A stretch of 64,000 bases of DNA from Streptomyces sp. B3I8 (lineage in GTDB: Bacteria; Actinomycetota; Actinomycetes; Streptomycetales; Streptomycetaceae), in NCBI RefSeq assembly GCF_030816915.1, contig NZ_JAUSYN010000002.1, forward strand, positions 6,709,501 through 6,773,500. Reading direction: 5' to 3'. The position numbers and the translations under genes are program-made. Shown piece after piece: positions 1 through 11,800 of this stretch (positions are counted from its first letter, which is position 1; every line of letters starts with the position of its first letter). Below the pieces are notes generated by a model, which saw only the letters and a list, made by a program, of their open reading frames with translations, did no database searches and was not told the origin of the DNA.

Positions 1-3000
1 CCGGGCGACCGAGCCGCCCGACGAGGAACTGCTCGTACTGCGCCGGGTGGCGCCGCCCCGCGACGAGGAGGAACCGGCGGTGGTGGCCTCCCGCAGGGCG
101 CGGTCCGCCGACTCCAGCGCGGTCTCCGCCGCCGCCACCGCCTCGTGCGCCGCCCGCGCGGTGTCGGCCGCCGTACTCGCCCGCGCGCTGCTGTCGCTCA
201 GATCGGCCGTCAACTCCGTGACACGGCGCTGCCGTTGGCCGTCGGTGTGGGCGGCGGCAGTGACCGCCGCGTCGGCTGCGGTACGCGCGTCGCGGGCGGC
301 GTCGGCGGCATGCCGGGCGGCGGCCAGCTCCGTCGCCGCGTGCGCCACCGGCGGAAGGGCGTCGTCCCGGGTGCGGGTGAGGCCGGGCATACGGGCCTGC
401 AGGCCGGCCTCCCGTACCCGCGCGGCCTCCTCCGCCTGCCCGGCCGCCTCCAGCGCGCGTATCTGTGCCCGTACGCCCGCCCAGGCGTCGGTGTCCCCCG
501 CGGGAGCCGGAACCGGAGCCGGGCCGGCCGCCGACGGTGTCGCTGCCGGTGCGGGTGCCGGCACCGGTTCCCCGTCCGCCCCGAACCGCCGGAAACGCAG
601 CCCGTCCCCGTCGCGCAGCGCCAGTTCGACCGTGCGGCCGAGGCGCGCGGCCAGGCCCGAGGCGGCGTACAGGGCGCGTGCCGTCTGCTGCGGGGTGCCG
701 TCGACGGCCAGCCAGAGCTGGACGGTGGGGTCCTCCCGGCCCGCGCCCGCCCGGACACCGTCGGCGAGCAGCCCCGGCAGGTCGCGCAGCGGCACCGTCC
801 GCCAGTCCCGGAGCACCCCGTCGGCGCGCGCGTCGTCCGGGCCGCCGGCCGCGCGGACCTGCGCGTCGGCGGCGTCGCGCAGCAGCGAGGCGCCGTCGTA
901 CACGCCGGGATCGGTGCGCGCGGCGGTGACGCCGAAACCGAGCACGTCGCGCTCCCGCGTCCGCGTCCGCACCGTGCCGGTCACGTACCGGTCGCCGTCC
1001 CGGCCGTGCACGGTGATCAGCGCGTCGACGAGGATCTCGTGGCTGCGGCTGCCGCGCGTGCCCTCGGCGGCGGCGGTGTTGCCCTGCTTGAGCCAGTCGC
1101 GCCGGGTCCCGCCGACGGCGGCGCCCGAGCCGGGGGCCTGCGCCTGGCGGGCCAGTACCGGCAGCGTGAAGCCGAGCACCTGGCGGTTGTCGTCGGAGGC
1201 GGCGAAACCGCCCTGCACCGCCAGACCGCCGGTGGTGCCCGCGTACGAGGAGGAGCCCGTGCTCACCGTGGGCAGCCGCAGCCGGTCCAGCGTCACGTCG
1301 CCCGCGTCGGTGACCGGACGCGGCCGGAACAGCTCCACGGTGAGGCGGGGCGGGGTGCCCGGCGCGCCCTGGAGCGGATACGTGCCGGGCATGCGCGTGG
1401 TCAGGCCGGCCGTCACACGCGGACGGTCGAGGGAGAGCGTGCCCGCCTGGAGCAGTTCGCCGACCCGCACCGCCGTCGCGTCCGCCGAGTCGGAGGCGGC
1501 CAGCGACTGCCATGAATGCCGCAGCTCCGGGGCGACCTGGGTGAGCGCGGTCGCGAGCTGGGTGCCGCCGTCGAAGGCGAACACCGGCGCGGGACCGGCG
1601 GGAACGATCCGCTGCCCGCCCACCGCCGGCCGCGTCCGGTGCAGACCCGCCGCCAACGGGGTCTCCGGCGGCGCCGGTTCACCCGTCTCACTGCCGGTGA
1701 AGCGCAGCGCGGCGGCGGTGTGGACGGTGGTCTGCTGGGCCTCCCGGCCGCGGAAGACGTGCGCGATGCGGTCGGCGAGCGTGGTGTCCGCCTCGGTCAG
1801 GCTCAGGATGCCGTGCTGGAACATGCTGCCGGGCAGGTCCAGGATCCCCGTCATGGGGCTGACCCTGACCTCGGCGACGATCCGGTACGGCACGCCCTCG
1901 AAGTCCGCCGCGCTGTCGGTCCGCTGCCAGAAGCGGTTCTCGGCGGACCGGGTGACCCGCGCGGCGTTGCCGCGCACCGTCTCCGCGGTGAGCAGGGCAC
2001 CGGCCCGGTCGGTGCGCTCGCCGCCGGAGGGCCGGGGGAACCGCGACTGGAGCTGCACGAATCCCGCGTGGCGCACACTGCGGGCGGTGGCGTCGGTCAC
2101 GGACGACGGGGCGTGGGCCTGGAACTGCTCGATGCCCGCGCCGGTCGCCGAGGGGTGCCCGCGCAGCGCCCGCAGCGCGTGGTCGTCGGCGTCCGGCTCG
2201 GCCCGCAGGACCACCTCGACGAGCTGGGCCCCGCCGTAGCCGGCGTGCCGGAACCGGAAGAGCTGGCCGCGCCCCGGCCCCCGCCCGGCGAGCGTGCGCA
2301 GCCCCGCCGTGGAGGTGAGGTCGGCGATCCGGGCCGCCACACCCGGCAGGTACGAGGCGTGCCCGGGACGGGTGCTGCCCGGAGCCACCCTGTCCACCAG
2401 GTCGAGCAGCCTGCGCCGCATCACGTCGGGACGCCGCACCGTGCGCGTGGCGTCGGTGAACTCGGCCATCTCCTGCACGCTGCCGAACCCCACCTCCCGG
2501 GCGGCGACGAAGCGGCGCGGCAGCGGCACCGAACCCACCACCGGCGGGGGCACGGTCAGCCCCTCCACCGACGCGAAGAACGGGGCGTCGCGCCGGATCT
2601 GCGCCGGGGTCGCGAGGAACCGCACCCCGTCCGGCAGGTCCACCGCCACCGTCACCGCACGGCCCTCGCCCTGCCCGAGCGCGTTGCCCACCGCGTTGCG
2701 ACGGCCCCGCCGGAACGTCACGAGCAGGGTCGCGTCGGCCGTGATCCGGTGCTGGTCGCCGGACTCGGTGGCGGTGCGGTACACCGCCGTCGACGAGGCG
2801 AGCGCCCGGGACCTCTCGCGCCGCGCGGTGCGCGTGTACCGCGCCCCCGGGTTGAGAACCCGCTGCTGCGGCGCGGGCTGCGGCGTACCGTCGCCCGGTT
2901 CCTGCTCCTGGCTGTCGGAGCGGGCGGCGAGCACGCCGTCGAAGTCGTTGCCCGCCGCCTGGTCGGCCGCCGGGGTGCGCGAGGACGAGGTGTTGTGGAC

Positions 3001-5874
3001 CGCCTGGAAGCCGCCCGCGAACTGCGCGCTGTCCACCACGCCCCGCTGCTGCGCGGCGCCGTCGGCGGCACTGAGCCCGGTCTCGTAGTACTGCGGGAAC
3101 GGGTCGCCGTCGGCGCGCGGGCGGCGCAGCACACCCCGGATCTCCATGGTGATCACCTCGTCCGCGGCGAGCCCCGGCAGCGAGATCCCCTCCACCACGT
3201 AGGCGCCCTTGAAAACCTGGTGGGCGCGGGCCGGCAGGACGACGGGGCTGCGTGCCGCGGACAGCATCTCCGCCGCCACGGTCGTCGGATCGGTGGCCCG
3301 GGCACCCGCCAGCGACTCGCCCACGGCCCGTCCCGCCCGCGCCACCAGGTCCGGCGTGTACTCCGACGCGGCGTCCCGCAGGTCGTCCAGCAGACCGCGC
3401 GCCGGGTGACCCGGATAGGTGTTGCCGAGGATCTGGCGGAAGGCGTCGTCCAGCGCGGCCGACGCCCCGAACACCTCGACCATCGCGTCGTCGGGCAGCA
3501 GCACCGTGCCCGGCAGCGGGGTGCCCGCGGCGTCGGTCAGCTCGCGCCGCGCCTCGTCGGCCGCCGTGGCCGCGCGCACGGTGTGCGCGGCGGGCGGGAC
3601 CGCGACGGGCGCGGTGCCCGGTCGCGTACGGTGCGTCGGCACCGACAGCCACACATCGCCCGACACCCGGTCCGGCGGCGGCCCGGCCGGAGCGGCCGGC
3701 GCGGCGCCGGGCGGGGTGTACGGCGCGGGCACCGTGTGGTGCGCGAACCGCACCGCCGGATCCTGCCCCGGCCCCTCGTACAGGTCCAGCGCCAGCTCGG
3801 CCGGCACCCGGAACACCTCGCTGCGCTGGCCCGCCCCGCTCCCGATGAACAACTGGTCGTGTCCGACGGTCAGCTGGACGCTGTTGTCCTGCCGCACCTG
3901 GTGGCCGCCCACCGCGTCACCGCTGCCACCCAGCGTCCACGCGCCGTCGCGCACCGGCACCCCCAGGGTGCCGCCCATGCCGTACGACCCGCCCATCGTG
4001 TGACCCTTGTGATCGTTGGCCCCGAGCGACAACGACGCCACACCCATGCCCTGCACGCCGGGCAGCACCCGCTTGTGCTTGCTGCGGCCCGCGCCCCGCA
4101 CCGCGCTCAGCACCAGCCGCACCCGACGCGTCCCCGTCGCCGTCGGCAACTCCAGGAACAGCGGATGCCCGCCGTCCACCATCGCGTCCACGGAGGCCCG
4201 CAGCCCCACCCCGGAGCGCGCCTGCTCGAACCGGCGCAGATTGTTCAACTGCGCCTGCACCACGGCCTCGTCGGGCAGCACCCGAGTGCGCGAGTGGGCC
4301 TCGGGCGGCAGGAAGCCCTCCCGGCGCAGCCACGACTCGGCATGGGCGAAGAGCGGTTCGGCGCCCTCCACCCGCAGCGGGGTGGCGGTCGTACCGATCG
4401 ACCTCAGATGCTCCAACTCGGCCGGAAGCCGCCGCTTCTCCGCCTCCGTGGGCTTGTGCCCCCGGGCGTCCGCGGCGGCCAGCAGCCGCAGATGCATGCC
4501 CCGGGGCCAGTGACCGGGCGCGAACTCCTTCCGCCCGCCGCCCGGCAGATGCAGCACCAGTGTGTGCCGGATCTCCGCCGGAGCCAGCAGATGGCTCTTG
4601 TTGCTGCGCACCGCGTGCATCAGCGCCGCGCTCGCGCTCTGCCCGAGCGTCTGGTGCGCGCTCGCCTGGAGCGCCGCCCTGCCCAGCACATTGCCGCCGA
4701 CCTGGCGCCCCGCGTCCGGATGCCCCTGCGAGTGGTCGGAGGTGAGCGCCGGACCGACACTCCCGGACAGCGTCACCCCGCTGGTGAACGCCGACTGCGA
4801 GTCGAGCTTCACCACCTGCGTCAGATGGCTCTCCAGGTTGATCTTCCCGTCCACGCTCCGCCGCAGCGGCTCGCCCACGACCGCCTCGGTCTTCAGCTGG
4901 AACATGCCGACCGCGCGCCCCGACGAGTCCAGCAGCACCGGCGAGAAGACCCCGCGGTCCCGCTGCATCGACAGGGTGCCCCCCAGCAGGGGCTCCGACA
5001 GGAACGTCTCGAACTGCGCCGCCGAGTCCTCGTCGAGCGACCCCAGCTCCGCCCCGAAGTGGCTCAGCGACTCCGCGAGCAGCCGGTGCGGCTCCGCGAC
5101 CGTGTCCACACCCCACACCGGCGTCTCGTCCAGACCGGCCGCCTCCGGGAGATCCCCCTCCTCGTCGAACGCCAGGTGCTGCGGGAACCAGAACGTGGCC
5201 GGGCCGTGCTGCCGCGCCGGACCCCATGTCACCGGCGGCGCCAGCCGCGGCGCGTCGACCCGCACCTCCCACAGGGCGTCGAAGTCGTACGCCTCCGAGG
5301 GCTCGTTGCTGCGCTGCGCCGACGTCGCCTGCACGACCGTCGTCACCGACGCCGTCGACGAGAGCTGGTTCAGCGTCATCGCCAGCGACAGCGCGGCATC
5401 CACCCCGCGCACCGGAATCGCCCTGGTCACCGGGAACAGCGCGGTCCACGGCAGCAGCAGGGTGCGGAACGTGCCCGACGCCTCCGAGGACACCGACTCC
5501 TGGGTGCCGATGCCGCGCCGCTCCACGCGTACGTCCTGCTCACCGCCCTCGGCCTGCCCGTAGCGGGCCGCCGCCACCGGGTTCGCCAGCCGCAGCCGTA
5601 CATCGACGGTCCGGTCCACGCCGTTCACCTCGACGGTGATCCGGTGGCCGAGGCTGCCGCGCAGATACGGCAGGGCCAGCACCAACTGTTCGCCGCCCGC
5701 CACCGTGCGCAGCTGCTCCCGTACCGGGTGGTCGTGGGCCACGCCCGTGAGCCCGAGCGCCCCCAGGACCTGCTCGTGCAGCCCGTCCACCACGGCCGGC
5801 GGCAGCGGTTCGAGGTACACGAGGCCCACGTTGCCGTCGAGCTGCGAGCCGTACGCGACGACGTACGTGGACGA
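1..5874 (-). repeat. Tandem unit D3 of the giant protein, cut by the left edge
   Basis: Residues 10092-12049. It opens with [20 protein letters not shown], repeats the beta-rich landmarks and ends inside an Ala/Arg/Asp-rich coiled coil (from about 11884). In D1 and D2 this coiled coil precedes the OTU-like domain, so at least that domain is expected just beyond position 1. Confidence 0.8.
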
Positions 5875-8800
5875 CGGTGGGGTGGTGGGTGCGTGGGAGG
5901 TGGGCCAGGTGGGGGGTTGGGTGGCGGGGTGGGGGGTGGTGTCGGGGTTGGTGGTGGGGGTGTTGGTGTTTTGTCCGGTGTGGTCGTGGAGGGGGGTGTT
6001 GGTGGCTTGGGTGACTTTTTCGATGGTGTCGAGGTAGCGGTGGGGGATGTCGAAGGGGGTGTTGTTGTCGGTGGTGGCCATGAGGCCGGTGGTGTGGACG
6101 GCGGTGGAGTGGGGGTGGTTGCGGAAGAGGTAGTCGTTGTCGCGTTGTTCGTCGGGCAGGCCGAGGTAGTGGAGGAGTTCGTGGAGGAGGTCGGCGTCGC
6201 TGTGGTGGAGGTCGAGGTGGCGTTGGTTGGCGCGGGTGGGGTGGGGGGTGTTGGTGAGGTCGATGGTTTCGGGGTGGGTGGGGTCGTTGTGGAGGTTGAC
6301 GGTGAGGTGGAACTGGTCGCCTGAGGTGGGTAGTGCGAGGCCGTTGTTGAGGTGGGTGTCGGCGAGGTGGGTGAGGCGTTCGGCCAGGGTGGTGCGTTGT
6401 TGGTCGGTGAGTCCGGTGGTGGGGAGGTTGAGGGTGTAGTTGCGGATCCATTGGCCGTCGGGTGCCTGGATGCGGCGGATGTCGGCGCGGATGAGGGTGG
6501 TGGCGCCGGAGAGTTTGCCGGGTTCGGGGATGTTTGTTGTGGGGTCGGTGTGGGGGTCGAAGCGTTCGGTGTGGAGGGTGGCGTGGGGTGCGTGGGGGCG
6601 TAGGTGGTGCCAGGTGTTTTTGGGTGCGGGGTTGGGGTGGCGGGGTGCGGGGCGTTCGTCGCGGGTGGTGGGTGCGGGGCGGTGGCGTCCGTCGGGCTGG
6701 GTGCTGGGGGCGTCGCCCGCGTGCCGCGGCGCACTCGACGTCGGGCCGGTGCCCGTCGTCGTCGTGCCCGTCGTGTTCGTGGGACCGGTGCTCGTCGCCG
6801 TCGTGCCCGTGGCCGTCGTGCCGGCCGTGCTCGCGCTGTAGTGGTTCAGGCCGGTGTAGTGCACCTCCATGGCGGGCGCGCCGGTGGTCGGCCCGTACCG
6901 CAGGACGATGCCCCGCGGTCCGCCGGCCGGGGTGGTGCCGGGCACCGGCTGGAAGACGTCGATGGGCGCGCCGAGGGTGTCGGCGAGCAGCGGCAGGAAC
7001 GCGTCGCCCACCGGGCCGCCCCACGCGGTGTCCCAGTCCCGCACCGCGTCGGTGAGCGCACGTACCTCGGGCGCGGTCAGGGGCGCGTTGCTCTGGTGGT
7101 AGGCCGAGATGAGCAGGTCCCGACGCTGGTCCGTCGTCAGGTCGGCGAGCGTCGGCAGCGCGTTCTCCGCGCGCAGGTAGGCGAACATCTGGCGGTTGCT
7201 CGGCGGGCTGCCGGCCGGGGCGGGCGCGGCGCCCGGCGCGGACACGGCCACCGTGTAGAGGGTCTCCAGGTCGTCCGGGTCCAGGTCCTCGGCGTGCGTC
7301 ACCCCGGTCACCCCGAACTGCGCCAGCCGGGCGTCGACCCAGGCGGCGGGACGGGTCCGCGCCTGCGCGGCGAACGGGCCGAGGAGGGCGTCCCGCAGCT
7401 GGCCGAGCACCTGGGGCGGCAGCGGACGGCTGCCGTCGGCCGCCGCCGCGACCCGGGCGAGCACCAGGGCCTGCAACTGCCGCCTGGCCGCACGCAGATG
7501 ACCGGTGCCCTGCGAGGCGTCGCCCGGGTGGTGCGCCAGCGCGGCCAGGGTCTGCCGCACCTGGGCGGGGCGGCTCAGCCAGGCGGCGGTGCCCGGGTCG
7601 AGGGACAGACCGGCCTCCCCCAGCCGGGTGCCGACCAGACCGGGTGCGCTGCCGATGACGGTGTACAGCAGGCAGTAGCCGTCGCCGGGCGTCTCGACGC
7701 GGGTGCCCCGCGGCGCGACATAGGGGGACGGGGCCGCGGGCGGCGCCGCGGCCGGAGCCTTGCCCTTGGCCGTGGTCTTCGGCGCGCCCTTGCCCGTGCC
7801 GGTGTCCGTGCCCTTGCCCGTCGTGGTCCCGGGCGCGCTCTTGGAGGTGCCGGTGTCCTTCTTGGCCGTGCTCCCGGTGTCCGCCCCGGTGCCCTTCCCG
7901 GGCGGGGGCGGCGGCACCGTGGTCTTCCCGGCCGTCGTCTTCGTGACGGGGCCCGCGGCCGGGGTGTGACTCTGGCCGCCGGCTGGCAGCGGGGCCGCGC
8001 GGCCGTCGGGGTCGGGCCAACGCGGCGCGGTCGTCGCGAACGTGGAGCGCAGCGACTGCTCCGGTGAGGGGGCGTCCTCCCGTACGGCCGAGGACAGGTC
8101 CGGCAGCGCGTCGACGGCCGAGGTCTGCTCGGCGGCGGCCCGCATCTGCGTGAGGACGGTCGTGGCGAGCTGGCCGTTGCGGCGGGTGACCTTGTTGCCG
8201 GCTCGCGCCGTACGGCGCTGGGCACGGTTCTCGCGCAGCCGGGCGATCCGCGAGTTCTCGCCCCGGCGGACCACGGCGGCCGCGTCGTCACGTGCCTCGT
8301 CCACGGCCTCCTGGTGTTGTTCCTTCGCCTGGCGGACGCGGTCGGGGCCGATGGCGACGATGTGCTGAGCCTGCTTCAGCTTCTCGCGGTTGTCGGTCAG
8401 CCGCCCGGTGGCCGCCTCGACGGCACCCGCGGCGGTGGTGATCACCGGCATCATCGCGCGCACCCGGGGGTCGTCGGCCACGTCGGCGGCGGGCCGGCGG
8501 TCACGCGGCTCCGGCGTGCTCCCGGCGGGCGCGGCCGGCGCGGCGGGCGGCGGGACCGTGGCCCGGGTGCCCTGGGCCGCCGCGGCGGCGCGCTCGGCGC
8601 GCACCGTGTTTTCCACCGCGGTCAGCCGGTCCAGTGCCGCACGCAGGTCGCGGCGCCCGTCGGCCAGCTTCTTCTCGTCCGCGGCGATCATCGGCGGCAG
8701 CGTCGCGGCCGTCTCCCGGGCGTCCGCCAGCCCCTGCTCCAGCCGGTCGACCAGCTCTCCGGCCTTGCGCGCCGCCTCGGCCGAGGCGAGGGCCTCGGTC

Positions 8801-11800
8801 CGTGCCGCCCGCTCCGCGGCGACCGCCGTCCGCACCGCGGCCCGCGCCCGGTCCAGCCTGTCCCCGGCGTCGCCGTGGGTGCGCTTGGCGTGCTGGAGCG
8901 AGGCGGTGAGCCGGTGCAGCCGGCCGGGGACGTCGGCGAGGGTGTCGCTGGCGGCGTGCAGGAGTTCCGCCTGGGCGTGGAAGGGCGCCCAGGCGCGGGT
9001 CAGGTCGGGGTCCGCGGTGACGAGCGAGCCCGCCGGCGTGAACTCCCAGCGGCGGATGCCCTGCGGGTCGCGGGTCATCAGCTCCACGGGGCGGTTGCCG
9101 AGGACGGCCGCGCGCGAGGCCCCGTAGAGCGCCTGGCCGAGGCGGGTGCCGTCCGGATCGGCGCCGAGGGCCACCCACAGCTGCACGCCGTCGGTGCCGG
9201 GGGTGAGCGCGGCGTCGAGGCGCTCGGACAGCTCGTGCGGCGCGACGGTCGCCCAGTCGGGGACGAGCGCGGGCAGGTCACGCACGTGGTCCGGGGACTC
9301 GTCGGGGTCGATGAGGCCGTGGCCGAGCAGATCGCGCTCCTCGACCCGGAGGGTGACCGTGCCGGTGACGTGCCGGACGCCCTGGGGCCCCTCCACCAGC
9401 AGGTGGACGTCGGCGTCGACGGCGTAACTGCGGGTGCCCCGCGCCCCGTCGGCCGGCGCGGAGGTGCTGCCGTGCTTGAGCCAGTCGCGGCGGCTGCCGG
9501 TGGAGGTGGAGCCGAAGGCGGTGGGCTGCGTCGAGCGCTGGGCGAGGGGGACGGTCGCACCGGTGAGCTGGTGTCCGTCGTTGTCGGCGCTGAGGAGTTC
9601 GGTGAACGCGACGGCGAAGGAGTGGTCGGCGCCCGCCGCCGTGCTCACGGTGTCGGTGGTGTTGTGGAGCTGGTCGAGCGTCACGTCGTCGCCGTGCGTG
9701 GCGCGGCGCGGGTTGTAGAGGGTGACCGTGATCGAGGGGGACTGGGCGGGCGCTCCCTCGAAGGGGCGGGTGCCGGGCATGCGGCGGGTGAGGTCCGCGG
9801 CCAGCCGGGGCCGGTCGAGGGAGATCCGCCCGGCCTGGACGAGCTGCCCGAGACGGGCCGCCCGGCCCTCCAGCGACACGGACGTGAGCTGGGAGTGCCA
9901 GCGGCGGTCGGTGAGCGGCGCCACCTCGTTCAGCGCGGTCTCCAGGTGCGCCCACCCGTCGAAGCCGAACGCCGGCGTCGGCCCCGTCGGGCTGAACATC
10001 GCCTCGTCGGAGAGGTAGGGCGTGGCCGCCGGGCCGGGCAGCACGGTGTTGCGCGGGTCGACGGTCGACAGGACGGACGGCGCGGTCACCGACGGCGGCC
10101 GCGTGGGCGCGTGGGTCTCGGTGCCGGTGAACCGCAGGGACAGCCGGACCGGGACGCCGCGGGTGCGGGGGGTCCCGCGCGACAGCATCGCGTCCAGCCA
10201 CCGCCGCAGGTCGCCGCCGGCCTCCGACCAGGCGATGCCGCCATTTTCGAGGAGACCACCGACGAGGTTGGGCGGCCAGTCGGCGACCAGCGCGGAACGC
10301 ACGGAGAGGACGTAGTCGTACTCGAGGCCGTCGAAGTCCGCCCCGTTGTCGGTGCGCAGCCAGAACCGGTTGTCGACGGTGGTCGCCCGCCGGACCGACC
10401 TGCTGGTCGCCGCCTGCGGAGTGAACACCGGCGCCGCCCGGTCCACCTTGGACTCCTCCGGCTTCTGGTTCGGCCGGGGATAACGGGTGGTCAGATTGAC
10501 GGCGGCCTGCTTCTGCCGCACCCACGCCTTGGTCGTCGTACGGCCCGCGGCCGTGTGCGACTGCCACTGCTCCAGCCCCGAGCCCGGCCGTGACGAGCCC
10601 CGCACGTCGGACAGCTTCTGCGTGCGCCGGGGCACCGCCGTCATCGTGACCTCGACCAGGCGCTCACCGCCGTGGCCGTGGTGCCGGAAGTGGAAGCGGG
10701 TGGTGGCCCGTCGCGGGGTGCCGTCCGGGCCGCGTCCCGGCAGCGCGCGCAGTCCGGCCGCGGAGGTGAGCTGCGCGATCCGGGTCCGCACACCGGCCTG
10801 GAAACCGGTGTGACCCGGGGTGAACACGCCCGGGGCCTCGGACTCCACCAGGGCGGTCAGCTCGCGGTAGACCTGGCCGCGCCGCTCCCGGGGGGCGACC
10901 GGCCCCAGCGGGACGGCGGTGTGCGGTCCCGGCGCGGCGGACGTCGGCGCGGGCGCGGCGGACGCGGTGGTGGACGGTGTCTCGTACTCGATCACCGAGG
11001 TGACCCCGCCGAGCCCCAGCTCGCGGTGACGTGTGTACGACGACGGCAGCGCGGCGGTCGGGGACGGCGCGGACTCCGGGGCGAGCCCCGTCACGGAACC
11101 CATCCACCGCGCGTCCCGCAGGTGCTGCCCCCGCGTCATCAGGAACTGCAGACCGTGGCGCACGTCCGTGGCGATCGTGACGGCCTCGGACGTACCCAGG
11201 TCGCCGGGACCGCCCAGCGCGTTGCGGGTGCCGGCGCGGAGGGTGACCAGGTAGGTGACGTGGGTCCCGATCCGGTGGAGGTCGCCGGACTCGGTGGGAA
11301 CACGGTTGACCGCGGTGCTGGAGGACAGGCTGTCCGAGGTGTCGGTGCGCGCCACGTAACCGAACCGCGCGGAGGGGTTGAACAACCCCTTGAAGTCCTT
11401 GCTGCCGCCCCGCGTGGTGACCCCGATCGAGCCGTCGATCTCGGGGTTGACCTGCCCGTACGGATCCGCCGGGCGCTTGGGCAGCGCGGGCGGGTTCTGC
11501 GAGATGAGCCCTGTCGCGCCGAACTGGTGCGATTTGCCGAGGGACTTCTGCTGCTGGGCGCTGTCGGTCGCCGCGACGCCCGTCTCCATGTACTGCTTGG
11601 TGGTGTCCAGCAGGCGGGGAGTGTGGGCGATGGCCTGGATCTCCAGGGTGTACTGGCCGTCCGCGAGCGTGCCCGGCAGGGTCATGCCCTCGACGACGTA
11701 GGAGTTCTTGAACAGCGTGTGGCCGTGCGCGATCAGGCTGCCCGGGGTGAGCGCGGCCTCACGGGTCTCGGCGGCGCGCGTCGTACCGTCCGTCAGCGCC

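Noticed and set aside
1516..6324. Long plus-strand open frame of about 1,600 codons
   Set aside because: Its Arg/Gly/His/Pro/Val-rich sequence has no recognisable domains and is antisense to the giant gene. In high-GC DNA the opposite strand stays open by chance.
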